Assembly: GCA_035442025.1 (NCBI GenBank)
Contig: DAORPQ010000125.1
Coordinates: forward strand, 1 to 5,325
Source: Competibacter_A sp003527885
Lineage (GTDB): Bacteria > Pseudomonadota > Gammaproteobacteria > Competibacterales > Competibacteraceae
Length of the DNA stretch: 5,325 bases
Reading direction: 5' to 3'
Shown piece by piece: positions 5,243 through 5,325 of the stretch (position 1 is the first letter of the stretch; every line of letters starts with the position of its first letter). The notes under the pieces were generated by a model. That model had not been told where the DNA came from, ran no database searches, and saw only the letters and a program-made list of their open reading frames with translations. The position numbers and the translations under genes are program-made.

Positions 5243-5325
5243 ATGATTCAGATGCAAACGATGTTGGAAGTCGCCGACAACAGCGGCGCCCGCCGGCTGA
5301 TGTGCATCAAGGTGCTGGGCGGTTC
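5243..5325 (+). CDS. rplN: 50S ribosomal protein L14, N-terminal part (cut by window end)
   Basis: Twenty-seven complete codons plus two bases are visible. The residues run from MIQMQTMLEVADNSGARR to CIKVLGG, which is the conserved N-terminus of L14 (E. coli begins MIQEQTMLNVADNSGARR). L14 binds 23S rRNA at the subunit interface and helps form intersubunit bridges. It is the first gene of the spc operon. The ATG at 5243 fits the family start exactly; the remaining roughly 95 residues expected for this family lie beyond the window. The order rpsQ-rplN is standard. Confidence 0.96.
   Translation, partial: MIQMQTMLEVADNSGARRLMCIKVLGG

Noticed and set aside
1..5325. Mobile elements, CRISPR arrays, tRNA or rRNA genes, or an inserted accessory system
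   Set aside because: Genes occupy almost the whole window in the standard S10-spc order, and the gaps (42-76 nt) are too short for any of these. I saw no long direct repeats and no tRNA-like structures.

Overview
The window is a contiguous run of ribosomal-protein genes, all on the + strand: the S10 operon and the first codons of the spc operon. The order is (tuf end)-rpsJ-rplC-rplD-rplW-rplB-rpsS-rplV-rpsC-rplP-rpmC-rpsQ-(rplN start). Every gene is full length except the two cut by the window edges, and I see no frameshift, insertion or foreign gene. High GC in coding and non-coding DNA, the gene order, and proteins that align closely with my memory of the E. coli family members point to a GC-rich, non-enteric Proteobacterium, most likely a gammaproteobacterium. 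A betaproteobacterium cannot be excluded, and I cannot name a genus.

Layout. Bases 1-15 read K-I-I-E-stop, the usual C-terminus of EF-Tu in many Proteobacteria, so tuf probably ends 5 nt before rpsJ. Three tight clusters follow: rplC-rplD-rplW (412-1985), rpsS-rplV-rpsC (2931-4243) and rplP-rpmC-rpsQ (4308-5172). Within them the junctions are ATGA or TGATG overlaps or gaps of at most 16 nt. rplB stands alone between two gaps, and rplN starts at 5243 after the S10/spc boundary gap.

The products build both subunits: S10, S19, S3 and S17 for the 30S; L3, L4, L23, L2, L22, L16, L29 and L14 for the 50S. L4, L22 and L23 line the peptide exit tunnel with L29 beside the exit; L2, L3 and L16 lie near the peptidyl-transferase centre. 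One transcript helps keep their supply balanced.

The less ordinary part is non-coding. All five gaps longer than 40 nt hold a potential RNA hairpin. The strongest is a perfect 11-bp stem followed by a T-rich stretch between rpsC and rplP, which looks like an intrinsic terminator or attenuator inside the operon. The gaps before rplC and rplB share an 11-nt identical core in similar hairpins, and the rplC leader could hide its own Shine-Dalgarno. The E. coli type of S10 leader, used by L4 for autoregulation, has no room here upstream of rpsJ. I see no novel protein system in this window.
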